Assembly (NCBI RefSeq): GCF_916618745.1
Contig: NZ_OU745373.1
Location: 558,001 to 622,000, forward strand
From: Cardiobacterium sp. Marseille-Q4385
GTDB taxonomy: Bacteria; Pseudomonadota; Gammaproteobacteria; Cardiobacteriales; Cardiobacteriaceae
Length of the DNA stretch: 64,000 nt
Direction: 5' to 3'
Positions 1-9,270 of this stretch are shown in pieces. Every line of letters begins with the position of its first letter. The first letter of the stretch is position 1. The position numbers and the translations under genes were made by a program. Under the pieces are notes generated by a model that made no database searches, had not been told where the DNA came from, and saw nothing but the letters and a program-made list of their open reading frames with translations.

Positions 1-1
1 A

Positions 2-475
2 GACTACAACCTGCACACCATCATCCGCCTGCCGAAAAGCGTCTTTGCGCCCTACACCTCAATCACCACCAACATCCTCTACTTCGACAAACCCGCCGCC
101 GGCGAAGCGCCGAGCAAGCAGCTCTGGTACTACCGCGTGGACATCCCCGCCGACCGCAAAGCCTTTTCCAAAACCAAACCGATGCAGCTGGAGCATTTCG
201 CCGACTGCATCGCCTGGTGGCACAACCGCACAGAAATCCGTGATGAACAAGAAGGCAGCTACAAAGCCCGCGCCTACCACAAAGCCGAACTGCTGGCAGG
301 CGGCGCAAACCTCGACCTCTGCGGCTACCCCAACGAAGAAGCCGAAATCCTAAGCCCCTTTGACACCATCCGCGACTACCAGCAAACCCGCGACCGCCTG
401 AACGAACGCATAGACACACAACTGGCGACCATCCGCGCCCTGATAGGCATCGACCTGACAGCGGAGGACGAATAA
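2..475 (+). CDS. hsdM: Type I restriction-modification methyltransferase subunit HsdM, C-terminal part
   Basis: The reading frame is open from the left edge and ends with TAA at 473-475, so only about the last 157 residues are present. It contains the C-terminal HsdM signature LHTIIRLPKSVFAPYTSI followed by TNILYFDK and LWYYRV, which closes the N6-adenine methyltransferase fold. The catalytic NPPF motif lies outside the window. HsdM pairs with HsdS to methylate adenines in the bipartite target and with HsdR to restrict unmodified DNA. The stop codon directly abuts the hsdS ATG at 476, so the two are translationally coupled. Family assignment is secure; specificity cannot be read. Confidence 0.93.
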   Translation, partial: DYNLHTIIRLPKSVFAPYTSITTNILYFDKPAAGEAPSKQLWYYRVDIPADRKAFSKTKPMQLEHFADCIAWWHNRTEIRDEQEGSYKARAYHKAELLAGGANLDLCGYPNEEAEILSPFDTIRDYQQTRDRLNERIDTQLATIRALIGIDLTAEDE

Positions 476-1921
476 ATGCGCACCCCACAACTGGCGGATA
501 ACCTGCGCCGCGCCGTCTTGCAGGCAGCGATAGCAGGCAAACTCAACGACAGGACGAGCGAAGACGCCCGCGACCTGCTCGCTGCCATCCAGACAGAAAA
601 AACCGCACAACAAAAAACCGGCAAACAGAAAAAAAACAAACCGCTTGCCGCCATTAAAGAAGAAGAAATCCCCTTTGCCATCCCGGAAAATTGGGTGTGG
701 GTGAGGTTGGGGGAAGTTTTAGAGCTAATAAATGGTCGCGCCTATAAACAAAATGAGCTACTTGCAGAGGGAAAATACAAAGTTCTTAGGGTTGGTAACT
801 TCTTTTCTAACGGAAGTTGGTATTTTTCAGATTTAGAACTTCCCTCAGAGAAATATTGTGATAAAGGCGATTTGCTTTATGCTTGGTCAGCATCTTTCGG
901 CCCCAAAATATGGGATGGTGAAAGAATTATCTTCCATTACCATATATGGAATGTTAAATATGGGATGCTAAATCGGGATTTTGTCTATTATTTTTTAATG
1001 GCGGATACGTTCAATATTCATAATGATTTGAATGGCACGACAATGAAGCATTTGTCTATGGAAAATATGATTCAGAGAATAATCCCCCTTCCACCCCTCA
1101 CCGAACAACAACAAATCGTCGCAAAACTAAACCAACTCCTAACCGAAATAGACGAACTGAAAGCCCAAGAACAAGCGCTACTTGCGACACAAAACGCCTT
1201 CCCGAAAAAACTGCGCGCGGCAATACTACAAGCAGCGATGCAGGGCGAACTCAACGAAAGAACAAACGAAAACGCCCGCGACCTGCTCGCCGCCATTCAG
1301 GCAGAAAAAGCCGCCTTACAAAAAACAGGCAAACTGAAAAAAGACAAACCGCTTGCCGCCATTAAAGAAGAAGAAATCCCCTTCGCCATACCAGAAAACT
1401 GGGTTTGGGTGAGGTTGGGGGATGTTGCAGAAATTAATCCACGAAATAAAGCTCAAGACGAAACAGAGGCAGGATTTATGCCGATGAATCTATTAAATGG
1501 CGGTTTTCAAAACTCGTTTGCTTTTGAAAATCGCAGTTGGGAGAAAATTAAAAAGAGTTTTACCCATTTTTCAGATGGCGATGTAGTTATCGCTAAAATT
1601 ACGCCTTGTTTTCAAAATAGGAAATCCGCTGTGATAAGTGGTTTGCCAAATAAAATTGGAGCGGGCACAACAGAGTTACATGTTTTGCGTCCTTATGCGG
1701 CAAAAGTTTTGCCCGAATATCTCTTATTGATCGCAAAAACCACCGCTTTTATAAACGGAGGTGTGGCGAACTTTACAGGCACAGCAGGACAACAACGAGT
1801 AAGTTCCGATTTTATTAAAAATTATCCAATTCCCCTCCCACCCCTCACCGAACAACAACAAATCGTCACCAAACTCGAAGCACTATTGGCAGAAATCGAC
1901 ACATTGGAGAACGCCGCATGA
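476..1921 (+). CDS. hsdS: Type I restriction specificity subunit HsdS
   Basis: This 481-residue subunit chooses the DNA target of the type I complex. It has two target-recognition domains, each introduced by the same sequence (PFAIPENWVWVRLG near residues 64 and 303) and each closed by PLPPLTEQQQIV plus a helical conserved region. The stretches before the two domains (about residues 15-77 and 254-316, containing ARDLLAAIQ and KKPLAAIKEEE-like segments) are near duplicates, so the protein has pseudo-twofold symmetry. The recognition domains (about 720-1080 and 1430-1830) are clearly more AT-rich than the conserved parts, as expected for modules exchanged by recombination. Its TGA overlaps the hsdR ATG (1918-1921). 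Confidence 0.95.
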   Translation: MRTPQLADNLRRAVLQAAIAGKLNDRTSEDARDLLAAIQTEKTAQQKTGKQKKNKPLAAIKEEEIPFAIPENWVWVRLGEVLELINGRAYKQNELLAEGKYKVLRVGNFFSNGSWYFSDLELPSEKYCDKGDLLYAWSASFGPKIWDGERIIFHYHIWNVKYGMLNRDFVYYFLMADTFNIHNDLNGTTMKHLSMENMIQRIIPLPPLTEQQQIVAKLNQLLTEIDELKAQEQALLATQNAFPKKLRAAILQAAMQGELNERTNENARDLLAAIQAEKAALQKTGKLKKDKPLAAIKEEEIPFAIPENWVWVRLGDVAEINPRNKAQDETEAGFMPMNLLNGGFQNSFAFENRSWEKIKKSFTHFSDGDVVIAKITPCFQNRKSAVISGLPNKIGAGTTELHVLRPYAAKVLPEYLLLIAKTTAFINGGVANFTGTAGQQRVSSDFIKNYPIPLPPLTEQQQIVTKLEALLAEIDTLENAA

Positions 1922-4278
1922 AGCAGCCCATATTCAGCGAAGAAGACATTAAAAATCGCCATATTACCCCCGCCATTGAAGCGGCAGGCTGGGCAAAAGA
2001 ACAGATTTTTATGGAATATTGCTTTACCGACGGCAGAGTTAGCGTGCGCGGCAAAACCGCCCGCCGAGGCAAAAAGAAACAAGCCGACTATATCCTGACC
2101 GCGCCCAACGGGCGCACGCCGCTGGCGATTGTCGAAGCCAAGCGCGGCGATAAGATGTTGGGCGACGGCATGCAGCAGGCGCTGGAATATGCCGAGATTT
2201 TGGATATTCCTTTTGCCTACACCAGCAATGGCAAAGGCTTTTTGGAGCATGACCGCTTGACTGGCACAGAGCGCGAATTGGCAATGGATGAATTTCCCGC
2301 TTATGCGGCGTTATGGGCACGATTTTCCGGCGAAAGCGCACTTTCTGCCACGCAGCAAACCGCCCTGCTTTCCGATTATTACTTTGACGGCGACCGGCAA
2401 ATCGCGCCGCGCTATTACCAGCGCATCGCCATTGACCGCACTGTTGCCGCAATCAGCGGCGGGCAGCAGCGCGTTTTATTGGTCATGGCGACCGGCACGG
2501 GCAAAACCTACACTGCCTTTCAGATTATCTGGCGGCTGATAAAAAACAAATTGAAAAAGCGCGTTCTCTATCTCGCTGACCGCAATATTTTGATTGACCA
2601 GACCATGCAAAACGATTTCCGCCCGTTCAAAAAAATCATCACCAAGGTGGAAAATAAAACGCTGGACAGCTCTTATGAAATTTATATGAGCCTCTATCAG
2701 CAATTGGCGGGCGAGGAAGGCAGTGAGCCGTTCCGCCAATTCCAGCCCGGTTTTTTTGATTTAATTGTAGTGGATGAATGTCATCGCGGCAGCGCGCGCG
2801 AAGAATCCCAATGGCGGCGGATTTTGGATTACTTTAGCCAGGCCACCCATTTGGGTCTGACCGCCACACCAAAAGAAAGCGATGAGGTGAGCAATATTGG
2901 CTATTTCGGCGAACCGGTTTACATCTATTCCCTAAAACAAGGCATCGAAGACGGCTTTCTCGCCCCCTATAAAGTGATTCGCGTCGGTTTGGATAAAGAT
3001 TTGGAAGGCTGGCGCCCACCCAAAGGTAAAACCGATATAGATGGCAATGAAATCGAAGACCGCCTTTATCTGCGCGAAGAGTTTGAGAAATATATCGTCA
3101 TTGATGAACGCACGCGAGCGGTTGCCCGCCGCATTACCCGCTGGCTCAATGAAAATGATCCTTTTGCCAAAACCATTGTTTTTTGCGTCGATATTGACCA
3201 CGCCGAGCGGATGCGCCAAGCGCTCGTTAATGAAAACCGCGAGCAGGTAAAAATCAATCCAAAATATATCATGCGCATTACTGGAGACAATGCCGAGGGC
3301 AAAGCGCAGCTCGATAATTTCATCGACCCAAATGAGCAATACCCGGCAATTGTAACCACTTCCAAATTGATGACCACCGGCGTCGATTGCAAAACCTGCA
3401 AGCTGATTGTGCTCGATAATGAAATCAAGTCGATGACCGAATTTAAGCAAATTATCGGGCGCGGCACACGCATTAACGACGCCTACGACAAGCGCTTTTT
3501 TACCATTATGGATTTCCGCAATGTTACCAATCTCTTTGCCGACCCTGAATTTGACGGCATGCCCGTTTCCATAATCGATGATGACGAAGAATTTGTCATT
3601 GATGGCGATAATTGGCTGCCGGATGAAAAGGATGAAAAAACGCCAGACAATGGCGATATTGACGGCAATGGAAACGGCGGGGAATTTGCACCGCCCAGCG
3701 AAGGCGAGGTAAGGAAAAAAATCCGCGTGCGCGGCGTGGATGTCTGCGTATTAAGCGAGCGGGTGGAAATTTTGGACGAAAACGGCAAGCTCATCGTGGA
3801 AAGCCTCACCGATTACAGCAAACGCAATATCCTGCACGAATACGCCACGCTCGATGTGTTCTTGCAGGCATGGAACGCCGCCGACAGAAAGCGGGCGGTA
3901 CTTGACGCGCTGGCAGAACAAGGTCTGCCGCTGGACGTGTTGCAGGAAGCCTACGGCGAGGCGGAAGACATCGACCCCTTCGATATGATTCTGCACCTCG
4001 CCTACAACCGCCCCGCCATGACCCGCAAAGAGCGCGCCCGCCGCCTGGAAAAAGACGGCTTTTTGCAGGCATACAGCGCAGAGTGCCGCGAAGTATTGAG
4101 CGCGTTACTTGACAAATATATGAACGAAGGCATCGCGCTGGACGAGCCCGCAATCTTGAGCAACGCGCCGTTCAAAAGCATCGGCTCGCCGAAGAAAATC
4201 ATCGGCCTATTCGGCGGCAATGCGCAATATCAAGCCGCCATCCGTGATTTACAGCGGCATTTATATGCGAGCCGCTAG
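1918..4278 (+). CDS. hsdR: Type I restriction endonuclease subunit HsdR (EcoEI-like)
   Basis: A 786-residue motor-nuclease that translocates and cuts DNA lacking HsdM/HsdS modification. The N-terminal PD-(D/E)XK nuclease is visible as ADYIL (D57) and IVEAK (E73, K75). The SF2 helicase core follows: Walker A ATGTGKT at 191-197, DECH at 286-289, TATPKESDEV near 315, and later TTSKLMTTGVDCKT and QIIGRGTR. The length matches the shorter EcoEI-type subunits rather than the roughly 1000-residue EcoR124 type. It starts by ATGA overlap with hsdS and ends the operon. No frameshift or missing motif is apparent, so the system looks functional if the part of hsdM outside the window is intact. Confidence 0.95.
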   Translation: MKQPIFSEEDIKNRHITPAIEAAGWAKEQIFMEYCFTDGRVSVRGKTARRGKKKQADYILTAPNGRTPLAIVEAKRGDKMLGDGMQQALEYAEILDIPFAYTSNGKGFLEHDRLTGTERELAMDEFPAYAALWARFSGESALSATQQTALLSDYYFDGDRQIAPRYYQRIAIDRTVAAISGGQQRVLLVMATGTGKTYTAFQIIWRLIKNKLKKRVLYLADRNILIDQTMQNDFRPFKKIITKVENKTLDSSYEIYMSLYQQLAGEEGSEPFRQFQPGFFDLIVVDECHRGSAREESQWRRILDYFSQATHLGLTATPKESDEVSNIGYFGEPVYIYSLKQGIEDGFLAPYKVIRVGLDKDLEGWRPPKGKTDIDGNEIEDRLYLREEFEKYIVIDERTRAVARRITRWLNENDPFAKTIVFCVDIDHAERMRQALVNENREQVKINPKYIMRITGDNAEGKAQLDNFIDPNEQYPAIVTTSKLMTTGVDCKTCKLIVLDNEIKSMTEFKQIIGRGTRINDAYDKRFFTIMDFRNVTNLFADPEFDGMPVSIIDDDEEFVIDGDNWLPDEKDEKTPDNGDIDGNGNGGEFAPPSEGEVRKKIRVRGVDVCVLSERVEILDENGKLIVESLTDYSKRNILHEYATLDVFLQAWNAADRKRAVLDALAEQGLPLDVLQEAYGEAEDIDPFDMILHLAYNRPAMTRKERARRLEKDGFLQAYSAECREVLSALLDKYMNEGIALDEPAILSNAPFKSIGSPKKIIGLFGGNAQYQAAIRDLQRHLYASR

Positions 4279-4300
4279 CGTGCTGACAATTGAAACATCC

Positions 4301-4337
4301 CCCTCCTCCGCAGGGCGAAGCCCGCAGCGGGGGAGGG
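4301..4337. repeat. GC-rich hairpin downstream of hsdR
   Basis: Arms 4301-4311 (CCCTCCTCCGC) and 4327-4337 (GCGGGGGAGGG) pair with one mismatch, and an inner GGGC-GAA-GCCC extends the stem. No T-run follows, so it may be a transcript-end structure or part of a dispersed hairpin repeat rather than a standard terminator. The following G-rich stretch to about 4350 shows nothing else. Confidence 0.5.
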
Positions 4338-4387
4338 TCGGGGTGGGGGTGAGCGGTGTTGTTTATGAACAGATGTCTGCATTTTTC

Positions 4388-5450
4388 GGCGTATAGGACA
4401 AAAAAGGAGCCAAGAATCGCTGTAAGCCTTATGCTGCGAGGGTTTAAGCGGGGTCAAAGGCTTTGAACACAAAAAAAGCTTTTTCTGCGGCTCAAAGCAG
4501 ATCAAAAAAGATGGCTGGCAAAATGGCAAGCAACGATATAAATGCAAGGCTTGCGGCAAACGTTTTGACGGCGGCAAGCGCCTTCAAAACGACGAGCTTT
4601 GGACAGCTTATAGCGCAGGCAAACAAACGGCCGCGCAGCTTGCCAAGCAGTATGGATGCAGCAGCAAAACCATCTATCGCCGCCTTCGCAGTGTGCAAAT
4701 CAGGGAGCGCTACCCGCTGCCCGAAAAAGCCAACATCATCATGGATACCACATACTTCGGGCGCAGTTTCGGCGTGATGGTGCTGATGGACAGCATCAGC
4801 CAACAGGCTCTGTCCGTCGATGAAGTCAAATACGAAACCAACGCCCTGTATGCCGCGGCGCTGAACGAGCTTCGGGAAAAAGGCGTTGAGATACAAAGTA
4901 TTGTCTGCGACGGGCGAAAGGGATTACTACAGATGTTTCCCGAGATTCCCGCGCGGCTATGCCAGTTTCACCAGGTCAAAACCGTCAGCCGTTATCTGAC
5001 ACGTAACCCGAAAACGGCGGCAGGCAAGGCGCTGTGGCGACTGACGCTCACCCTGAAGGACAGCGGCAAGACAGCGTTTCAAGGCGCGCTGCAGGCATGG
5101 TTTGGGCAGCATGAGGGCTTCCTCAACGAACGAACGGTCAACGAGGAAACCGGCAGTTCGCACTAAACGCACAAGACGCTGAGAAGCGCGTATTTGAGCC
5201 TGAAACGGAACTTGGACTACCTGTTTACCTTTGAAGCGTATCCCGTTTTGGGCATGTGCAACACCACCAATTTGCTGGATGGGCGCTTTGCCGACTTAAA
5301 GTGCAAATTGGGGTGTCATCACGGGATGAAAAGAGAGAATAAAGTCAAGTTTATAAAGGATTATTTCGCCATGCCTGACGATAGATAGCTCCTTTTTTGT
5401 CCTATAGACACAAGGTCCTCCAAGATAGCTCCTTTTTTGTCCTATACGCC
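4388..5450 (+). mobile_element. IS256-like insertion sequence (zinc-ribbon variant), decayed
   Basis: Perfect 23-bp terminal inverted repeats lie at 4388-4410 and 5428-5450 (outer end GGCGTATAGGAC). An extra inner copy of the right end (19 bp) lies at 5388-5406, exactly 40 bp from the outer copy, so the right terminus is tandemly duplicated. The element carries one broken transposase gene. No clear target-site duplication was found immediately outside the repeats. Confidence 0.8.
4426..5388 (+). pseudogene. IS256-like transposase with N-terminal zinc ribbon, inactivated
   Basis: One continuous frame reads a zinc ribbon (FFCGSKQIKKDGW, then YKCKACGKRF), a helix-turn-helix (AAQLAKQYGCSSKTIYRRL) and a DDE-type core: IIMDTTYFGRSFG, VCDGRKGLL, LCQFHQV and NLLDGRFADLK. 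Two lesions are visible. The frame has no ATG after the stop at 4423-4425, so the start is lost. A TAA at 5164-5166 splits the protein between GSSH and THKTLRS. The acidic residue usually written as Glu in the NxxE segment reads Asp here. The protein resembles the transposases called IS256 family, variant Zn-binding type. It could not be made full length without read-through. Confidence 0.8.
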
Positions 5451-5521
5451 AGCATTGCGATAGATAGGAGCCTATGAACAAGCGGAAGCAAACCAGCATT
5501 TGCAAGAAGGGCAGGGCAGGT

Positions 5522-5542
5522 GCCAAGCGGGATAAATGCTGG
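5522..5542 (-). repeat. Solitary inverted copy of the GCCAAGCGG repeat core
   Basis: This 21-bp sequence is the reverse complement of the core in the adjacent array (GCCAAGCGG, then GATAAATGCTGG). It lies 36 bp before the array in the opposite orientation. Confidence 0.75.
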
Positions 5543-5578
5543 GTTTATGAGAAGGGTAGGGGCAAGTGGGAAGCGGCA

Positions 5579-5998
5579 GTTCAGGAGTCCAGTATTTATC
5601 CCGCTTGGCGACAGTTCAGGAGTCCAGTGTTTATCCCGCTTGGCGACAGTTCAGGAGTCCAGTGTTTATCCCGCTTGGCGGCCGTTCGGGAACCCAGCAT
5701 TTATCCCGCTTGGCGGCGGTTCGGAAGCCCAGTGTTTATCCCGCTTGGCAGCGATTCGGGAGACCAGCATTTATCCCGCTTGGCGGCAATTCAGAAACCC
5801 AGCATTTATCCCGCTTGGCAGCCACCCCAGAACCCAGCGACCATCCCGCTTGGCGGCAGTTCAGGAGCCCAGCATTTATCCCGCTTGGCAGCGGTTCGGA
5901 AGCCCAGTGTTTATCCCGCTTGGCAGCGATTCGGGAGCCCAGTGTTTATCCCGCTTGGCGGCGATTCGGGAGACCAGCGTTTATCCCGCTTGGCGGCT
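5579..5998 (+). repeat. Tandem array of twelve 35-bp repeats
   Basis: Units start at 5579, 5614, 5649, 5684, 5719, 5754, 5789, 5824, 5859, 5894, 5929 and 5964. Each holds the core CCAG-YR-TTTATCCCGCTTGGC followed by a variable 14-bp part of the type RRC-NNTTCNGGANN. Because 35 is not a multiple of three and the unit lacks stop codons, all forward frames look open here. Those frames are artefacts. The array ends 12 nt from the mnmE stop codon, so it would form the 3' end of the mnmE transcript. Confidence 0.93.
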
Positions 5999-6009
5999 GC
6001 GCGAAGGGT

Positions 6010-7353
6010 TTATTTGCCGATGCAGAAGGTGGAGAAGATGTGGCCGAGCAGGTCGTCGCTGCTGGTTGCGCCGGTGATGCTGCCGAGGGCGTCGTGGGCG
6101 AGGCGCAAGTCTTCCGCCAGTAGTTCGCCGTTGCGGGCGCCATGCAGTTGGGCGAGGGCGTCGCGGTGGTGTTGCGCGGCCTGTTTGAGGGCGCGCAGGT
6201 GGCGTTCGCGCGCGATGTAGGGGGTTTCTTCGCGTTCGTCACGACCAACGGCGGCGGCAATGGCGTGGCGCAGGTCGTCGATACCGTCGCCGGTTTTTGC
6301 TGATAGCCACAGGCCTTCGCGGTGGTTTGCCTGGATGTCCGCCGGGGTTTGGTCGGCTTTGTTGTAGGCGAGCAGGCGCGGGGTGGTAGCACTTTCCGGC
6401 GGCAGGTCGGCGGCGGGGTCGTCGCCGCTCGCGAGGGTGCTGCCGTCCACCAGCAGCAGGATGAGGTCGGCACTGGCAAGCGCCTGTTTGGTGCGGCGGA
6501 TGCCTTCTTGTTCGATGTGATCGGCGGCGTCGCGCAGACCGGCAGTGTCGAGGATGTTGACCGGGACGCCGGCAATGTTGAGGGTTTCGCGCACGATGTC
6601 GCGGGTGGTACCTGCCTGGGCAGTGACGATGGCACGCTCTTCGCCAACGAGGGCGTTGAGCAGGCTGGATTTGCCGGCGTTCGGTTTGCCGGCGATGACA
6701 AGGTTGATGCCGTCGTTCATCAGGCGGCCCTGGGTGCTTTGTGCAAGCAGGCGGGCGAGGCGTTCGCCCCAGTGGTGCAGACGCGCTTCGAGATCGCCTT
6801 CGCTGAGGTAGTCGTTTTCTTCTTCAGGGAAGTCCAGCGCGGCTTCGATGTAGGCGCGCAGGGCGAGCAGTTCGGCGGCAAGCGCGTTCACTTCCTGGGA
6901 GAAGGCGCCTTGTAGTGAACGTGTGGCAGCTTTGACGGCAGCGGCGGTGCGGGCGTTGATGAGGTCAGCGATGGCTTCGGCCTGGGCAAGGTCGATTTTG
7001 CCGTTCTGGTAGGCGCGACGGCTGTATTCGCCGGGTTCGGCCAGACGGGCGCCGGCGTTCAGGACGGCGGCGAGGACGGTTTGGCTGACGGCGATGCCGC
7101 CGTGGCCGTGGATTTCGAGGGTGTCTTCGCCGGTGTAGGAATGGGGCGCGGGGAAGTAGAGCAGCAGGCCCTGGTCGATGAGGCTGCCGTCCGCGTCGTG
7201 TAATGCGGCGAGGGTGGCGCGGCGCGGCGCCGGGGTTTTGCCGCTAAGGCGGGTGCCGATGGCGAGGGCGTCGTGGCCGCTGATACGGATTATGGCAACG
7301 CCGCCCGTTCCGGGCGGCGTTGCGAGGGCGGCTATGGTGTCGTGTGCCGTCAT
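6010..7353 (-). CDS. mnmE: tRNA uridine-5-carboxymethylaminomethyl modification GTPase MnmE (TrmE)
   Basis: A 447-residue GTPase that acts with MnmG to modify the wobble uridine of tRNAs using a folate-derived one-carbon unit. The N-terminal tetrahydrofolate-binding domain begins DTIAALATPPGTGGVAIIR. The inserted G domain carries the P-loop GKPNAGKSS near 222-230, DTAGLRD and NKAD. The protein ends with the family's essential C-terminal CIGK. Start and stop match the usual length. The ATG overlaps the yidC stop by four bases, placing mnmE last in the rpmH-rnpA-yidD-yidC-mnmE run, an order widely conserved in proteobacteria. Confidence 0.97.
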   Translation of the reverse strand: MTAHDTIAALATPPGTGGVAIIRISGHDALAIGTRLSGKTPAPRRATLAALHDADGSLIDQGLLLYFPAPHSYTGEDTLEIHGHGGIAVSQTVLAAVLNAGARLAEPGEYSRRAYQNGKIDLAQAEAIADLINARTAAAVKAATRSLQGAFSQEVNALAAELLALRAYIEAALDFPEEENDYLSEGDLEARLHHWGERLARLLAQSTQGRLMNDGINLVIAGKPNAGKSSLLNALVGEERAIVTAQAGTTRDIVRETLNIAGVPVNILDTAGLRDAADHIEQEGIRRTKQALASADLILLLVDGSTLASGDDPAADLPPESATTPRLLAYNKADQTPADIQANHREGLWLSAKTGDGIDDLRHAIAAAVGRDEREETPYIARERHLRALKQAAQHHRDALAQLHGARNGELLAEDLRLAHDALGSITGATSSDDLLGHIFSTFCIGK

Positions 7354-9044
7354 TTTTTGTTGGGTGCTTTGTTGTGTTTTTTGCCGTGGGCGTCGTGCGG
7401 CGGGTGCTTACGGTCGCCGTAGCGTTTGTTCATGATGTATTGCTGAACGATGCCGAAGGCGTTACTGACGGTCCAGTAAAGGACAAGGCCGGACGGGAAC
7501 CACATGAACATGAAGCCGAAGACGAGCGGCAGCATCATCATGACTTTGGCCTGGGTCGGGTCGGGCGGCGGCGGGTTGAGTTTTTGTTGCAGGAACATCA
7601 GCGCGGCGTTGATGATCGGCAGGATAAAGTAGGGATCCATCGCCGAGAGGTCGTGTATCCAGCCGAGCCACGGCGCATGGCGCAGTTCGACGGATTCGAT
7701 GAGGACCCAGTAGAAGGCGATGAAGAAGGGAATTTGCAGCAGCATCGGCAGGCAGCCGCTGGCCGGGTTCACTTTTTCGTCTTTGTAGAGTTTCATCATC
7801 GCCATGCTCGCGGCCTGACGATCGTCGCCGTATTGTTCTTTGATGCGCTGCATTTCCGGCCCCAAACGGCGCATTTTCGCCATAGATTTGTAGGCCCAGG
7901 CGGATGGGGTGAAGAAGAGCACTTTGATGAGCAGGGTCATGAGGATGAGCGCCCAGCCCCAGTTGCCGACGATGCCGTGGATGAAGTGCAGGACGTAGTA
8001 CATCGGCTGGCCGATCATGAATAGGAAGCCGTAATCGACGGTTTTGTCGAGGTTGGGGGCGACGGCTTTGAGGTCTTTCTGGATTTTCGGGCCAATGTAG
8101 ATGTTGTTGGTAAAGCTGGCGCTTTGGCCTGCGGCGATTTGTTGTACGCCGCTGCTCACGCCAATGAAGTGATCGCCGCTGGTAGCGTTGGTGTTGGTGT
8201 AAAACTCCTGCGTTTGTCCTTGCGGCGGGACGATGGCACCCACGAAGTAGTGCTGGATCATCGCCACCCAGCCTTTTTCGGTTTTGGCGTTGAATTGGGT
8301 GCCCAGTTTGATTTTTTCGTAAGGATCGCTGTCGTAGGACACAACACCACCAGTGTAGGTGCCGACTTGTCCCATACCGCCGGATGGTAGCGGTTGGCCG
8401 AATACCCATTGTTGGTAGGCGTTGCCCGACCAGGTTTTGTCGCTGTCGTTCTGGACTTTTTGTTCAAGGGTAAAGTCGTAGGCACCGCGTTTGAAGGTGT
8501 AGGTTTTGGTGACGGTGATGCCGTTTTCTTGCCAGGTAAGCGGCACGCTCAGGCTGTCCTGACCGTCGGCCAGGGTATATTCGCTGGCGGGCGCAGTGAA
8601 GGTGGCGTGGTGGGTCGGTGCTTTGTCGCCATTGCCTGAGGTCAGGCCGCTTTGCAGCAGGAAGCGCGCGGGGTTGTCAGGATGGAGCAAGGCCAGCGGC
8701 TGATCGCTGTTCTTGTTCGCGGCGTAACGCAGCAGGTCGGCATGGACGATGGAGCCGCCTTTTGTAGCGATTTGCAGGGTGAATACGTCGGTTTTGACAC
8801 GGATGGTGGCGCCGGTTTCTGTGTGCGTCGCCGGGATGTCACCACTGGTGGCGGTGGTCGGGATATCGCTGCCAGCTGTTGCCTGAGGCACATCCGCTCC
8901 GGTATTACTCGGGGTAACGGCCGCAGGGGTCGCCGCAGTCTGCGTCGGCGCGGGCGGCAGGTTGGCGATTTGCCATTTTTGCCACAGCAAAAACGCCAGG
9001 ATGGCGGCACTGATGTAGAGAAGTAATTTAGGGTTGTTTTTCAT
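7350..9044 (-). CDS. yidC: Membrane protein insertase YidC
   Basis: A 564-residue inner-membrane insertase that places proteins into the membrane alone or with SecYEG. It has the gram-negative layout: an N-terminal anchor (LLLYISAAILAFLLW), a Ser/Thr/Ala-rich linker, a large periplasmic beta domain (about 60-345) and the C-terminal five-helix core starting YYVLHFIHGIVGNWGWALI. The conserved core segments SGCLPMLLQIPFFIAFYWV and MMLPLVFGFMFMWFPSG are present. The C-terminal tail is basic (KKHNKAPNKK), as in ribosome-contacting YidC. Its start overlaps the end of yidD by 17 bp. Confidence 0.97.
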   Translation of the reverse strand: MKNNPKLLLYISAAILAFLLWQKWQIANLPPAPTQTAATPAAVTPSNTGADVPQATAGSDIPTTATSGDIPATHTETGATIRVKTDVFTLQIATKGGSIVHADLLRYAANKNSDQPLALLHPDNPARFLLQSGLTSGNGDKAPTHHATFTAPASEYTLADGQDSLSVPLTWQENGITVTKTYTFKRGAYDFTLEQKVQNDSDKTWSGNAYQQWVFGQPLPSGGMGQVGTYTGGVVSYDSDPYEKIKLGTQFNAKTEKGWVAMIQHYFVGAIVPPQGQTQEFYTNTNATSGDHFIGVSSGVQQIAAGQSASFTNNIYIGPKIQKDLKAVAPNLDKTVDYGFLFMIGQPMYYVLHFIHGIVGNWGWALILMTLLIKVLFFTPSAWAYKSMAKMRRLGPEMQRIKEQYGDDRQAASMAMMKLYKDEKVNPASGCLPMLLQIPFFIAFYWVLIESVELRHAPWLGWIHDLSAMDPYFILPIINAALMFLQQKLNPPPPDPTQAKVMMMLPLVFGFMFMWFPSGLVLYWTVSNAFGIVQQYIMNKRYGDRKHPPHDAHGKKHNKAPNKK

Positions 9045-9270
9045 GCTTCACCAAGAATGTGTCAGGTACGGGGTCATAGCCACCTTTGCACCACGGACCG
9101 CAGCGCAGGATGCGCCAGAGGGTCAATAATGTGCCGCGCCATGCGCCGTGTTTTGCAATGGCTTCTTCACCGTAGTGTGAGCAGGTCGGCTCGAAGCGGC
9201 ATTGTTGCCCGATGAAGGGACTAAGGGTGCGGCGATAGAGGCGGATAAGGACGATAAGCAGCCGTTTCAT
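9028..9270 (-). CDS. yidD: Membrane protein insertion efficiency factor YidD
   Basis: This 80-residue protein has the family hallmarks LIRLYRRTLSPFIGQQCRFEPTCSHY, AIAKHG and GPWCKGGYDPVP, with the invariant cysteines of the CRFxPTCS motif. YidD binds the inner membrane through an amphipathic N-terminus and assists insertion of YidC substrates. It overlaps rnpA by ATGA at its start and yidC by 17 bp at its end, so the three are translationally coupled. Confidence 0.96.
   Translation of the reverse strand: MKRLLIVLIRLYRRTLSPFIGQQCRFEPTCSHYGEEAIAKHGAWRGTLLTLWRILRCGPWCKGGYDPVPDTFLVKHEKQP

Noticed and set aside
720..1080. AT-rich segment in hsdS as an inserted foreign gene
   Set aside because: It stays in frame and is the first target-recognition domain, where lower GC is common through module exchange.
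5474..6220. Three long overlapping forward ORFs across the 35-bp array
   Set aside because: The unit length is not a multiple of three and has no stops, so all frames are open. The translations are only repeat sequence.
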